Below are positions 1 through 8,543 of a stretch of DNA of 48,226 nt, one piece after another; within the stretch, counting starts at the first letter, position 1; every line of letters starts with the position of its first letter. Under the pieces are notes generated by a model. It saw only the letters and a program-made list of their open reading frames with translations. It did not search any database and was not told the origin of the DNA. The position numbers were made by a program, and so were the translations under genes. The DNA is taken from the IMG/VR virus record IMGVR_UViG_3300048833_000013, positions 1 to 48,226 of that record. One strand, given 5' to 3'. Origin of the DNA: a virus.

Positions 1-127
1 CCGCTCCTCTTGGATTGAGGAGAAGAAGGAACTCCGTAACTATCTCTTTGCTACGTCTACCAAGACCACCTCCAACGCTATCCTGCCTTGGTCTAATACC
101 ACGACCACTCCTAAGCTGACTCAAATC
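1..127. repeat. Terminal direct repeat, left copy (circular closure)
   Basis: These 127 bases are identical to 48100-48226. The repeat lies inside the portal coding frame, which reads through it without a break in either copy. An exact 127-base end overlap is what a short-read assembler leaves when it closes a circle at k=127, so it most likely shows a complete circular or circularly permuted assembly. A true virion direct terminal repeat of this length inside a structural gene is much less likely. Confidence 0.9.
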
Positions 128-1651
128 AGTGATAACCTCCACGCCAACTACATGGCTACCCTGTTTCCACAGAACAAGTGGATGAAATGGGAGGCTCTGG
201 ATAAGGAATCTGGGACTAAGCTGAAGAGAGACATTATCCAAGCCTATATGGATAACAAACTTCGTCAATCTAACTTCACTACCGTAGCCTCTAAGCTTGT
301 TCAGGACTATATTATCTATGGTAACTGCTTTGCTACCGTAGAGTTTGAGAAATCTTTTCGCAATAAAAAGGACGGTCAACGTGTTTTAGACTACGTAGGC
401 CCCCGTCTAGTCCGTATTAGTCCTTACGATATCTGCTTTAACCCTACCGCAGCCTCATTTGCCCATACTCCAAAGATCATTAAGTCCATTATGACAATCG
501 GAGAGGTCAAGAAATACATCGAAGATAGCGGTAATACGGCTTATAACGGTGTCTTTGACCGTATGATTGCCTCCAGGAATGCAGTTAGGGGTAGTGATGG
601 TGATGTCTCTAAAGGAAATGCTTATACTGCTGACGGCTTTACTGATATCAGGAACTATTATAATTCAAATTATGTCGAGATTCTCACTTTTTACGGAGAT
701 ATGTACGACTACACTACCGGAACTCTACTTAGAGACCGTATTATATCGGTAGTAGACCGCGCTTATGTCCTTGAGAACAAGGAACAGCCCTCCTGGAACG
801 GTAAAGCGCCTATTTTCCATGCTGGTTGGAGAGAAAGACCGGATAACCTCTACGCTATGGGGCCGCTAGACAACCTCGTGGGTATGCAATACCGCATTGA
901 CCACCTTGAGAACCTCAAAGCTGACGTATTTGACCAGATTGCCTACCCAATCACCAAGATTAAGGGTGATGTCGAGGAGTTTGACTATGCTCCGGGTAGC
1001 CGTATTTACATGGGTGAAGAAGGAGACGTAGCCTACCTTGTCCCAGACGCCACAGCCCTTCAGGCAGACTTCCAAATCAGAGCACTTGAAGACAAAATGG
1101 AAGAGATGGCAGGTGCCCCTAGGCAAGCTATGGGTATCCGTACTCCGGGTGAGAAGACAGCATTTGAAGTAGAGCAACTTCAGAACTCTGCTTCTAGAAT
1201 CTTTGAACACAAGGCTGCTCATTTCGAGAAGGTATTCCTTGAGCCTGTCCTTAATGCCATGCTGGAACTCTCTACCAGAAACCTTGACATGGTGGACAAG
1301 ATTGAGGTTGTAGACCCTAACTCTGGTGTTTCTGTCTTCAGAACCATTGAGAAGAAGGATATCTCTGGTAACGGTAAGATCATCCCTATGGGTGCCCGCC
1401 ACTTCGCAGAGAGAGCTAGGCGTATCCAAAGCCTTAGCACTCTCTGGCAGATTAAAGCTGGTGATCCTTCTGTCGGTGCCCACCTATCTGGTAAGAAGTT
1501 TGCTCAGATTCTAGCTGAGGAACTGTCTGAACCAGAACTGTTTGGTGAAAACATCGCAGTTAAAGAACAAGCCGAGACTCAGATGGCTATGCAAGACCAA
1601 GAAGCAGATAACATGGAAATGCTTCAGATTTCAGCGGAGAATGGACTTTGA
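1..1651 (+). CDS. Portal protein (3' part; the gene starts at 48008)
   Basis: The frame is open from base 2 and continues the ATG at 48008 across the circular junction, giving about 580 residues in all. The sequence matches podovirus head-tail connectors: a large, mostly alpha/beta protein with an Asp- and Tyr-rich centre and a Gln/Met-rich C-terminus ending near residue 580. The portal forms the dodecameric ring at one capsid vertex through which terminase pumps DNA and on which the tail is built. It sits directly after terminase and before the scaffold, the standard podovirus order. The ATG at 152 is internal and not the start. The stop codon overlaps the TTG start of the next gene. Confidence 0.92.
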   Translation, partial: RSSWIEEKKELRNYLFATSTKTTSNAILPWSNTTTTPKLTQISDNLHANYMATLFPQNKWMKWEALDKESGTKLKRDIIQAYMDNKLRQSNFTTVASKLVQDYIIYGNCFATVEFEKSFRNKKDGQRVLDYVGPRLVRISPYDICFNPTAASFAHTPKIIKSIMTIGEVKKYIEDSGNTAYNGVFDRMIASRNAVRGSDGDVSKGNAYTADGFTDIRNYYNSNYVEILTFYGDMYDYTTGTLLRDRIISVVDRAYVLENKEQPSWNGKAPIFHAGWRERPDNLYAMGPLDNLVGMQYRIDHLENLKADVFDQIAYPITKIKGDVEEFDYAPGSRIYMGEEGDVAYLVPDATALQADFQIRALEDKMEEMAGAPRQAMGIRTPGEKTAFEVEQLQNSASRIFEHKAAHFEKVFLEPVLNAMLELSTRNLDMVDKIEVVDPNSGVSVFRTIEKKDISGNGKIIPMGARHFAERARRIQSLSTLWQIKAGDPSVGAHLSGKKFAQILAEELSEPELFGENIAVKEQAETQMAMQDQEADNMEMLQISAENGL

Positions 1652-1866
1652 ATATCCGGTGGTCTAAAGCTGGCTACACCAAGGAAGAGGTAGACAGATT
1701 TAAACCTGCCTTGGTAGCACTAAAAGAAATCTTAGAGACAGACTACCTCAAGAAGGAAGCTGTCCGGGATTACTCCCCTGGATGGGAGTACAAACAAATC
1801 GCTGTAAATGAGTATAACCAAGCTCTCAGTGATGTAATTAAACTCTTAACCGTAGAGAAGGAATAA
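1648..1866 (+). CDS. Small conserved-position protein between portal and scaffold
   Basis: A 72-residue charged, helical protein with no recognised domain. The start is TTG: the portal stop overlaps it and a GCGGAG ribosome-binding site lies 8 bases upstream, while no ATG occurs in frame near the beginning. Its place between portal and scaffold suggests a role in capsid assembly or simply co-translation with the portal, but nothing in the sequence shows the function. It ends 2 bp before the scaffold gene. Confidence 0.7.
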   Translation: MNIRWSKAGYTKEEVDRFKPALVALKEILETDYLKKEAVRDYSPGWEYKQIAVNEYNQALSDVIKLLTVEKE

Positions 1867-1867
1867 A

Positions 1868-2614
1868 ATGTTATTTGAGGACCAAACCAAGGGTCAAGAC
1901 GGCAATCAGAATCAACAGACGACTAACCAAGAAGACTGGCTGATGAAGGTTGTGGAAGCTAAAGGCGAATCTTTTAAGGATGTCCAAGTCCTTGCCAAAT
2001 CCAAGCTAGAGTCTGATAAGTACATTAGTGAACTTGAAAGACAACTCAAGGAAATCCGTGAGGAAGTTGGTAAGCAAGACTATGCATCCAAGCTTTTAGC
2101 TGAATTGCAGAGCGGGCGGCAGAACACCAATGCAAACTCTGTACCGAATACTGGTGAACCTAAGCCGAGCGATACCAAGCCAGAACTTAGTGAAGATGTA
2201 ATCAAACGCCTAGTCGAACAAACGCTGACTCAACGAGAGCAAGAGAATACTACGGCTCAGAACACCAAGATTGTACAGGAACAACTGTTACAGAAGTATG
2301 GTACTGAAGCTAAAGCTCACGTCGAGGCAAAGGCAAGAGAACTTGGTATGAGCATGGACAGAATGTCTGCTCTAGCTGCTGAGTCCCCCACTGCCTTTAT
2401 GACGCTTATTGGTGAACCTAAACCGGAGTTTAAAGCTCCCATCCAAGGCACCATTAATACGTCCTCAGCGCAGTATTCGAACCCAGCGGAGCGTGACTGG
2501 AACTATTACCAGAATCTCCGTAGAACTAACAAAACTCTTTACTTTGACCCCAAGACGCAACAACAAATGATGCAAGATAAAATCCGTCTCGGGGACCGAT
2601 TTGGAAACTCATAA
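1868..2614 (+). CDS. Capsid assembly scaffolding protein
   Basis: 248 residues, hydrophilic and rich in Gln, Glu and Lys, with a predicted coiled-coil stretch at about residues 50-75 and a disordered Asn/Pro/Thr-rich middle. Composition, size and place immediately before the major capsid gene are those of podovirus scaffolds, which line the inside of the procapsid and leave before or during DNA packaging. The C-terminal part (about 195-248) is richer in aromatic and basic residues, where scaffolds usually contact the coat protein. The call rests on composition and order rather than a catalytic motif. Confidence 0.82.
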   Translation: MLFEDQTKGQDGNQNQQTTNQEDWLMKVVEAKGESFKDVQVLAKSKLESDKYISELERQLKEIREEVGKQDYASKLLAELQSGRQNTNANSVPNTGEPKPSDTKPELSEDVIKRLVEQTLTQREQENTTAQNTKIVQEQLLQKYGTEAKAHVEAKARELGMSMDRMSALAAESPTAFMTLIGEPKPEFKAPIQGTINTSSAQYSNPAERDWNYYQNLRRTNKTLYFDPKTQQQMMQDKIRLGDRFGNS

Positions 2615-2629
2615 CAGGAGAAAGCTTAA

Positions 2630-3601
2630 ATGAGTGGTATGACTACTGCAAATATGAGCCAACTCACTCGCTCGGAACTTTGGTCTTCGGAACTCAAAGA
2701 AATCCTTCGCGATGAGATGCAGGCTCAAAAATACGTCAAGATGCTTGACGGCTTCCCGGATGGCGACACGTTCACCATTCCGTCTATCGGCCAACTGCAA
2801 GTCGATAACTACGAAGAAGACACTGACGTTCTGTTCCGTCCGATGGACACTGGTGAATTCCAGTTCACCATCACGGAGTACCTGTCGAGTGCTACCTACA
2901 TCACCAATAAGGCTAAGCAAGACGCCTTCTATTCGGCTCAACTTATCTCCAGCTTCGTCCCGGAGCAGGAACGTGCTATTATGGCACACTTTGAGACCAC
3001 GACTCTTGCTACCCCGGAAGCTGGTGTGTCGGCTAACTCGCAAGAACTCATTGACGGTATCCAGCATCGCTGGGCTGGTTCGGGTTCAGGTACTTTCATT
3101 ACCGTTGCTGACTTCGCTCGTGCTCGTTACGCGCTTAAGCGTCTGAACGTTCCTGATACTAACCTTGTCGCGATTGTTGACCCCTCGGTGGAATACACCA
3201 TCAACACTCTGTCGAACCTCGTTTCGGTTGCAGACAACCCGCGCTGGGAAGGTATTGTTTCTTCGGGTATCGCCACTGGCATGAAGTTCGTTAAGAACAT
3301 CTATGGCTTTGACGTTTATACCTCGAACTATCTTAAGACTGCTACGGACAACGCTCTTACTAACGCAGCTTCTTCGCCTGCTAACCAGGACTTCTCGTCC
3401 ACCAATGGTAAGGTGAACCTGTTCTTCTCGGCTTCGCCTACCGTGATGCCGTTTGTTGGTGCTTGGCGTCAGCCCCCGAAGGTTGACTTTGAGTACAACA
3501 AGAACAAGCAGCGTGACGAGTATGTGACCACGGCACGTTATGGCGTTAAGCTGTACCGTCCTGAGAACATGGTCCGTATCATCACCAAGACCAACGTGTA
3601 A
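2630..3601 (+). CDS. Major capsid protein
   Basis: 323 residues, a T7/N4-like HK97-fold coat protein by order and character: an acidic N-terminal part, then a beta-rich body with a typical C-terminal patch (tyrosine- and arginine-rich, about 290-318). A strong AGGAG site lies 9 bases before the ATG. Codon use differs from most of the genome: serine is often TCG and arginine CGT, with more GAC and TTC, as expected for a very highly expressed gene tuned to a higher-GC host. The same bias continues in the next gene. Confidence 0.9.
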   Translation: MSGMTTANMSQLTRSELWSSELKEILRDEMQAQKYVKMLDGFPDGDTFTIPSIGQLQVDNYEEDTDVLFRPMDTGEFQFTITEYLSSATYITNKAKQDAFYSAQLISSFVPEQERAIMAHFETTTLATPEAGVSANSQELIDGIQHRWAGSGSGTFITVADFARARYALKRLNVPDTNLVAIVDPSVEYTINTLSNLVSVADNPRWEGIVSSGIATGMKFVKNIYGFDVYTSNYLKTATDNALTNAASSPANQDFSSTNGKVNLFFSASPTVMPFVGAWRQPPKVDFEYNKNKQRDEYVTTARYGVKLYRPENMVRIITKTNV

Positions 3602-3616
3602 TAGGAGTATAATTAC

Positions 3617-4096
3617 ATGTCTTACACTAACGCTGACGGCCTTCGCGTTCTTACTAATGCAGATCAAGGTGCGGAAAAACTTCAGGGTACCGCTACGACT
3701 CCCATGTCGCAAGTACTTGTTGTTGACATCACCTTTACTGCTCTTGGTACGACCTTCGGTGCCTCGAATATTGACGTAATGAACCCGGTTATTCCGGCTA
3801 ACTCCGTCATTACTTCGGCCACTCTGGTTATGACCTCGGCAGCTACTTCGGGTGGTACGCCTACTCTTGATATCGGTACCTACAATGCTGCTGGTACTGC
3901 TATCGACGCCGATGGTATCGACGCTGCCATCGCTCTTACGGCGATTGACGGCACTGGTGAGACTGTCCGTTGTGACGGTGCTCATCTGACTACCGCTGGC
4001 CTTATTACGGCTGACGCCTATATTGGTGTTATCCGTTCCGCTACCGTCTACACCGGTGGTGTTGGCAAGCTGTACATCCAGTACATCAAGCTCTAA
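3617..4096 (+). CDS. Probable capsid decoration or head protein
   Basis: 159 residues, rich in Ala, Thr, Gly and Val with many beta-strand-like segments and almost no charged clusters, as in head-decoration or head-fibre proteins. It follows the capsid gene after 15 bp with its own ribosome-binding site and shares the TCG/CGT-rich codon bias of the coat gene, implying similarly high expression. A stem-loop follows it. The decoration role is inferred from position, codon use and composition. Confidence 0.7.
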   Translation: MSYTNADGLRVLTNADQGAEKLQGTATTPMSQVLVVDITFTALGTTFGASNIDVMNPVIPANSVITSATLVMTSAATSGGTPTLDIGTYNAAGTAIDADGIDAAIALTAIDGTGETVRCDGAHLTTAGLITADAYIGVIRSATVYTGGVGKLYIQYIKL

Positions 4097-4105
4097 TCTA
4101 AACTT

Positions 4106-4129
4106 GGCTAGGGGGTCCGCTCCCTAGCC
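4106..4129 (+). terminator. Stem-loop after the capsid genes
   Basis: GGCTAGGG and CCCTAGCC form a perfect 8-bp stem around an 8-base loop, 10 bp after the stop codon at 4096. There is no run of T after it (TTCACCTT follows), so it is more likely a partial terminator or an mRNA-stabilising hairpin. Either would lower expression of the downstream genes relative to the capsid genes. Confidence 0.6.
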
Positions 4130-4150
4130 TTCACCTTATCAGGATAAGAT

Positions 4151-4603
4151 ATGCCCACTCACGCTTCCCTTACTGGTGCTGACCTCCATGAGCCTAAAGG
4201 CGTTGACGCTGCTGCCGTAGGTGAAGTCTACGTAGCTGATGGTCTTGGCAGTGGTGCTTGGGTTAACCCTCCGTATGCTGTAACTGGTGTTATTGATGAT
4301 GTCTCTACGGCATCCACCATTTACCTTCCTATTCCATTTGCTGGTACTGTAGTTAAGGTTGTAACTGTCCTTGCTGGTTCGCTTACCACTGCTAACGCTA
4401 CCATTACTGTACGTAATGCTGCTGGTACCTCTATGGGTACTCTGACTATTACTCAGTCTGGTTCTGCTGCCGGTGACATCGACACCCTTAACCCAGTCTC
4501 TAACAACACTGTTACAAATGACAGCCGTATTAGTGTTGAAACTGATGGTGCATCTGACACCGCAAGAAAGCTTTTTGTAACGGTATTCGTTAGAGGTTCC
4601 TAA
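4151..4603 (+). CDS. Probable head or tail structural protein
   Basis: 150 residues, rich in Thr, Ala, Val and Ser, with alternating beta-strand patterns. It starts with a short His/Leu/Gly-rich segment (about 1-45) resembling the N-terminal attachment regions of phage fibre or decoration proteins. Its composition resembles that of the gene at 3617, and the two could be paralogous decoration proteins. The stop overlaps the ATG of the connector gene (TAATG). Function is inferred from location. Confidence 0.6.
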   Translation: MPTHASLTGADLHEPKGVDAAAVGEVYVADGLGSGAWVNPPYAVTGVIDDVSTASTIYLPIPFAGTVVKVVTVLAGSLTTANATITVRNAAGTSMGTLTITQSGSAAGDIDTLNPVSNNTVTNDSRISVETDGASDTARKLFVTVFVRGS

Positions 4604-5313
4604 TGAAGAGAAGTTTACTAGATATGGTTCAGTCGATCCTTAACGATCTTGACTCTGAGCCAGTCAATAGCATCTTCGACACTGAAGAAGCCCAGCAGTG
4701 TGCTTCTGTTATCAGAGATACTTACTTTAACATTATTGCTGCCAGAGAGAATCCAGAGCACGATGAACTCCTCAAGCTCACTGCCTTGTCTGATCTTGAT
4801 CGCCCTACTCTGTTTCTATATCCTACTAATGTAAAAGAGATTAGAGTCTTTGAGTATAACGGCAAGGAAGTCTACTGGAAAGACCCTACTGACTTCCTGA
4901 ATAACCTACCTAGCTCTGGAGATGATGTCTTTACTTATAATCATCCTCTGAACAGCATCCCTCTTACCGCCCGTAACAGCAAGAATCCTAGATACTACAC
5001 CTCTTTTGACAATCAGTATATTGTCTGCGACAGCTATGATATGTCTGTAGACTCTACTCTTCAAGAGAGTAAGACCCGCTGCTGGGGCACTAAATACCCT
5101 ACCTTCACCATGTCGGACAGCTTTATTCCAGACCTTAGTGAGACTATGTTCCCCTATCTTCTGGCTGAATCCAAGTCTGTCTGTTTCTCTGTATTTAAAT
5201 CCGGGAGTGATCCTAAAATTGAACAAGCCGCTAGACGACTCAAGTCCTACGTCCAAAATGACCGACACAAGACTAAGCAAGCTAATCGAAGAAACTTCTA
5301 CGGTAGACGTTGA
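4603..5313 (+). CDS. Head-tail adaptor (tail tubular protein A-like)
   Basis: 236 residues. Size, position and overall pattern (an N-terminal helical segment, a Tyr/Asp/Asn-rich middle, a basic C-terminal helix ending in Arg) match podovirus gp11-type adaptor rings, which bind the portal and connect it to the nozzle. The gene is joined to the upstream gene by TAATG and overlaps the next gene by 56 bp in another frame. Confidence 0.75.
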   Translation: MKRSLLDMVQSILNDLDSEPVNSIFDTEEAQQCASVIRDTYFNIIAARENPEHDELLKLTALSDLDRPTLFLYPTNVKEIRVFEYNGKEVYWKDPTDFLNNLPSSGDDVFTYNHPLNSIPLTARNSKNPRYYTSFDNQYIVCDSYDMSVDSTLQESKTRCWGTKYPTFTMSDSFIPDLSETMFPYLLAESKSVCFSVFKSGSDPKIEQAARRLKSYVQNDRHKTKQANRRNFYGRR

Positions 5314-5572
5314 TTGGGAGAACCAGAAAGCTGTAATTACCTCTGGTAAGCATAAGGTAGACTTCCATATTGGTAAGCTTAGGTCTGCTATGTTCTTTAC
5401 AGTTAAGACCACCAAAGGCTCTATCCCTAATGTTTTAAGTGGTAAATACACCTCTCTTAGCTCTGCTATCGAAGCTGTGTTACACTACATCCGTACCACT
5501 AAAGAGACTTTTGCTGTAAGGTCTGATAGACTCCACGAAGAACGGCAACAAAGAAAAAATGCAGAATCTTAA
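5258..5572 (+). CDS. Small unknown protein between adaptor and stabilisation protein
   Basis: 104 residues, starting at an ATG inside the last 56 bp of the adaptor gene; an upstream extension of the same frame is only a shadow of the adaptor. The sequence is mixed alpha/beta with a charged Arg/Gln/Glu-rich C-terminal helix. Its end overlaps the start of the next gene by 14 bp. No domain was recognised. Tight overlap on both sides suggests translational coupling within the tail operon. Confidence 0.65.
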   Translation: MTDTRLSKLIEETSTVDVDWENQKAVITSGKHKVDFHIGKLRSAMFFTVKTTKGSIPNVLSGKYTSLSSAIEAVLHYIRTTKETFAVRSDRLHEERQQRKNAES

Positions 5573-7775
5573 TCAAAGAACGGTTAACACTCTCAACAAG
5601 GGGCTTATTACCGAGTTCGGGGAGCTAACGTTCCCTGAGAACGCCTCTATTGATGAGCTTAACTGTTCCTTGAGTAGAGATGGTAGCAGAGCTAAAAGAC
5701 TTGGTATTGAGTTTGAACAGTCTGCTGATTTGTCTTCGTTTGCCGTAGACCCTACTAAGATTTTCCATAGTGGTACTTGGGAAAACCCTGGTGGTATCTC
5801 TGGCTTAACCCTTATGGTTATTCAGACTGGTGCTACGCTGCATTTCTATAATGCTGGTGTTTTCCCCTACAGTGAACAGTATACTGGGCTGTCTGTAGAC
5901 CTTACACCTTACCAGATTAGTGGTAGAGACATTAGCCTCACTAAGGTAGAGTTTGCCACTATTGCCTCTAGCTTAGTTGTAGCCTCGGAGGCTATGAATA
6001 CCATCTATCTTCGCTACAATGGTTCTTCTATTACCGCTACTCAGATTGAGTTTAGAGTAAGAGACTTTGAGTGGATTAGCGATGTCTGTGACCTTACCGA
6101 ACGTATCCCTACGTCTACGGTTACAGTACAGCGTAAATATGACACTCTAAATGCTGGTTGGGTTGGTAACTACGGTGACCAGCTTCCTGATAACAACTTT
6201 AATTCGGCGATACTGAGCCTACTTATTGGGCAAATGCTTAATATTCCCAATGAGCAGGTCCGTAAGCTTAGACTTAATGGTGGCCTTACTGCTCTAGAAA
6301 CCTATGTTAATGCTAGAGGTGCATGGCCACCTCTTACCCATCCGTGGTATTCTGGTAAGAACTCCAGCGGTAACTTCGACCTCTCTACTTGGGAAAAGGT
6401 TTACTCCGGTTCTAGTCTTATTGGTAACGGACACTTTGTTCTAGACTTCTTTAACAAGGACAGAAATACTGTCTCTGGTCTTACTGGTATTCCCTCTGAT
6501 GTAGAGTCAGAAAGATTTAAGACTGTATCTGCTTACGCTGGTAGGATGTTCTATGCTGGTTTAGGATCAGGTAAGAATGCTGGTAAGATTCTTTACAGCC
6601 GTATTATTGAAAGTATTGTAGATACTAATAGTTGTACTGTAATTGGTGAGTGCTACCAACAGAACGACCCTGTGGCAGAATACTACAGCGATCTTCTTGA
6701 GACTGATGGTGGTGTTATTCATATCCCTGACGCCTATAACATCAAGAAACTTTACACTCATAACCAATATCTTTATGTCTTTGCTGAGAATGGTGTCTGG
6801 GTTATCTCTGGGCCAGAGAACAAATTTAGTGCCACTAGCTACTATGTGTCTAAAGTATCTAACGTAGGACTCTACAGCACCAGTAGCTTTGTGTCTGCTG
6901 AAGGAGTGCCTTTCTGGTGGTCCAAGTATGGTATCCATACCTTTGCTTACGATGAAAGCTCTGGCTATCCTATGGAGCAGAACCTTTCTATTAGCACTGT
7001 ACAGACCTTCTGGGATGCTATCGACACTAATGCTAAGGCTAAGGTAGTTTCTGCCTACGATAGGTTTAACAAGCAAATCTTCTGGCTCTACCCAGAAAAC
7101 GGTGAGACTGTATTAAACAAGAGAACTAGAGTCCTTATCCTAGACATTCCTCTTCAAGCATTTTATCCTTGGAAGATTGCTGATGACGATAACTACCCTA
7201 TGGGTCTTTACTTCTTTGACTCCTATGGTAGTGAGGCATTTGAGGATGAAATCTATGATAACGCTGATGCTCTAGTTGTAGATGCTCTAGGTGAAGCTGT
7301 ATACGTAGTTAACTATAATACTCTAGCTACCTCCCAGACACAGTTGTCTGTGTTAACCTTTAGTAATAACAAGTTTACTATTTCTGTCTTTACTAACGAT
7401 GACTACCTGGACTGGGGCACCACTAGCTATGACGCCTACGTAGAGGCTGGGTATGACTTTGGTGGAGACCTCCTACTCAAGAAGTCCACCCCCTATGTTA
7501 CAGTGTATACTAGGTCCACTCCTGACATAGACGATATTAGTACCTCAGGTATGTTCCTAGAGACTTACTGGGACTTCAAGAACTATCCATCTACCAGACA
7601 ACAAGTTTACCTACCTAAACGTATCTATGACCAACAGAACAAGAGTGTGGTTGTTACCAGACTTAAGACTAGAGGTTCTGGTAGATCATTCAGACTTAAA
7701 TTCCAAGGCGAAGAAGGTAAGGACTTTACCCTTCTGGGTTACTCAGTCCTGATTGGAGCAAATGCCAGATTCTAA
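5559..7775 (+). CDS. Tail stabilisation / tubular protein B-like (nozzle)
   Basis: 738 residues, with a Tyr-, Ser- and Asn-rich composition and repeated beta-strand patterns across the length. This is the expected profile of the large podovirus nozzle or stabilisation protein (gp12-like) that forms the lower tail tube. Its position after the adaptor and before the internal virion proteins agrees. No enzymatic motif was seen. The final 14 bp overlap the next gene. Confidence 0.75.
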   Translation: MQNLNQRTVNTLNKGLITEFGELTFPENASIDELNCSLSRDGSRAKRLGIEFEQSADLSSFAVDPTKIFHSGTWENPGGISGLTLMVIQTGATLHFYNAGVFPYSEQYTGLSVDLTPYQISGRDISLTKVEFATIASSLVVASEAMNTIYLRYNGSSITATQIEFRVRDFEWISDVCDLTERIPTSTVTVQRKYDTLNAGWVGNYGDQLPDNNFNSAILSLLIGQMLNIPNEQVRKLRLNGGLTALETYVNARGAWPPLTHPWYSGKNSSGNFDLSTWEKVYSGSSLIGNGHFVLDFFNKDRNTVSGLTGIPSDVESERFKTVSAYAGRMFYAGLGSGKNAGKILYSRIIESIVDTNSCTVIGECYQQNDPVAEYYSDLLETDGGVIHIPDAYNIKKLYTHNQYLYVFAENGVWVISGPENKFSATSYYVSKVSNVGLYSTSSFVSAEGVPFWWSKYGIHTFAYDESSGYPMEQNLSISTVQTFWDAIDTNAKAKVVSAYDRFNKQIFWLYPENGETVLNKRTRVLILDIPLQAFYPWKIADDDNYPMGLYFFDSYGSEAFEDEIYDNADALVVDALGEAVYVVNYNTLATSQTQLSVLTFSNNKFTISVFTNDDYLDWGTTSYDAYVEAGYDFGGDLLLKKSTPYVTVYTRSTPDIDDISTSGMFLETYWDFKNYPSTRQQVYLPKRIYDQQNKSVVVTRLKTRGSGRSFRLKFQGEEGKDFTLLGYSVLIGANARF

Positions 7776-8061
7776 ATCACTAGTAGCTATCGAAACCCGT
7801 AACTACACAGTACGCCTAGAATACAATGAAGAGTATGTAATCCTCCACCTACCAGACGTAAAGATGACTAAAGATACCTTCCTAGATATGAAGTTCAGAC
7901 TAGAAGATTGGTATAAGTTCTTCAAGGTAGCAGGATTCAAGGGTATCTTTGCAGCAGTTGATCCTAATAACATTAAGATTGTAAAGCTTCTGAAGATGCT
8001 TAATTTTAGCAAGAAAGGACATGCCGACAATATGGATGTCTATTTTTACGGAGAACTATGA
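7762..8061 (+). CDS. Small acetyltransferase-like phage protein (T7 gp13-like position)
   Basis: 99 residues from the ATG at 7762; a TTG nine bases earlier is possible but weaker. The pattern of beta strands followed by a helix and a C-terminal segment with Asn/Lys/Gly resembles small GNAT-fold proteins found at this place in many podoviruses, where T7 gp13 helps assemble internal virion proteins. Acetyl-CoA-binding residues are not clear, so enzymatic activity is doubtful. Its stop overlaps the next ATG (ATGATG). Confidence 0.5.
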   Translation: MPDSKSLVAIETRNYTVRLEYNEEYVILHLPDVKMTKDTFLDMKFRLEDWYKFFKVAGFKGIFAAVDPNNIKIVKLLKMLNFSKKGHADNMDVYFYGEL

Positions 8062-8543
8062 TGGGTCCAGTAGCAGCAGTAATTGGTGCGGTAGCAACAG
8101 TAGGCGGCACTATGATGGCCTACAAGCAGCAGAAGAAAGCTGCCGCAGCCCAGCGTAGACAACAGGAGCTTGCCACTGAACGTAGCAATAGAGAGTCTAT
8201 CCGTGAAGCACAGCTTCGTAGGGCTATGGCTATTGCTGCTGCCTCTGGCATGGGTGCTATTGGTGGCTCTGCTCTAGCAGGTGGTGTAGCCTCTCTAGGC
8301 TCTCAGCTAGGCTCTGGACTAGGCTTCTCTAGTCAGATGTCTGGGCTTAGTAAAGACATTGAAAAGTTTACCCAGAAGGCTAATACGTGGGGTGCTATCG
8401 CAGGTATGGGTAGCTCACTGTTCCAGGCTGCTGGTGGCTTTGCTGCCTTTGGTAAGAGTGCTGATACCTCTACTAAGGCTCCTACCCCAGCCCCCGGCAA
8501 TAACCTTATGCGTGATCCTTATCCTGGCAAAGCGGGACGTTAA
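8058..8543 (+). CDS. Internal virion protein (gp14-like)
   Basis: 161 residues. A hydrophobic Gly/Ala-rich N-terminal segment (about 4-22) is followed by a Lys/Gln/Ala/Arg-rich helix (about 23-60) and then several Gly/Ala/Ser-rich membrane-like segments (about 60-135). This is the profile of the smallest ejected core protein of T7-like phages (gp14), which forms a channel in the outer membrane. A GGAG site lies close before the ATG. The two large partner proteins follow directly, with one-base overlaps. Confidence 0.72.
   Translation: MMGPVAAVIGAVATVGGTMMAYKQQKKAAAAQRRQQELATERSNRESIREAQLRRAMAIAAASGMGAIGGSALAGGVASLGSQLGSGLGFSSQMSGLSKDIEKFTQKANTWGAIAGMGSSLFQAAGGFAAFGKSADTSTKAPTPAPGNNLMRDPYPGKAGR

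Noticed and set aside
1-127. Virion-type direct terminal repeat
   Set aside because: The repeat lies inside the portal frame and its length equals a common assembly k-mer, so circular closure is the better reading.
3086-3985. Long open frame (about 300 codons) on the minus strand opposite the capsid genes
   Set aside because: It is a shadow of the biased codon use of the capsid genes, has no ribosome-binding site, and its translation is low-complexity Ser/Arg/Val.
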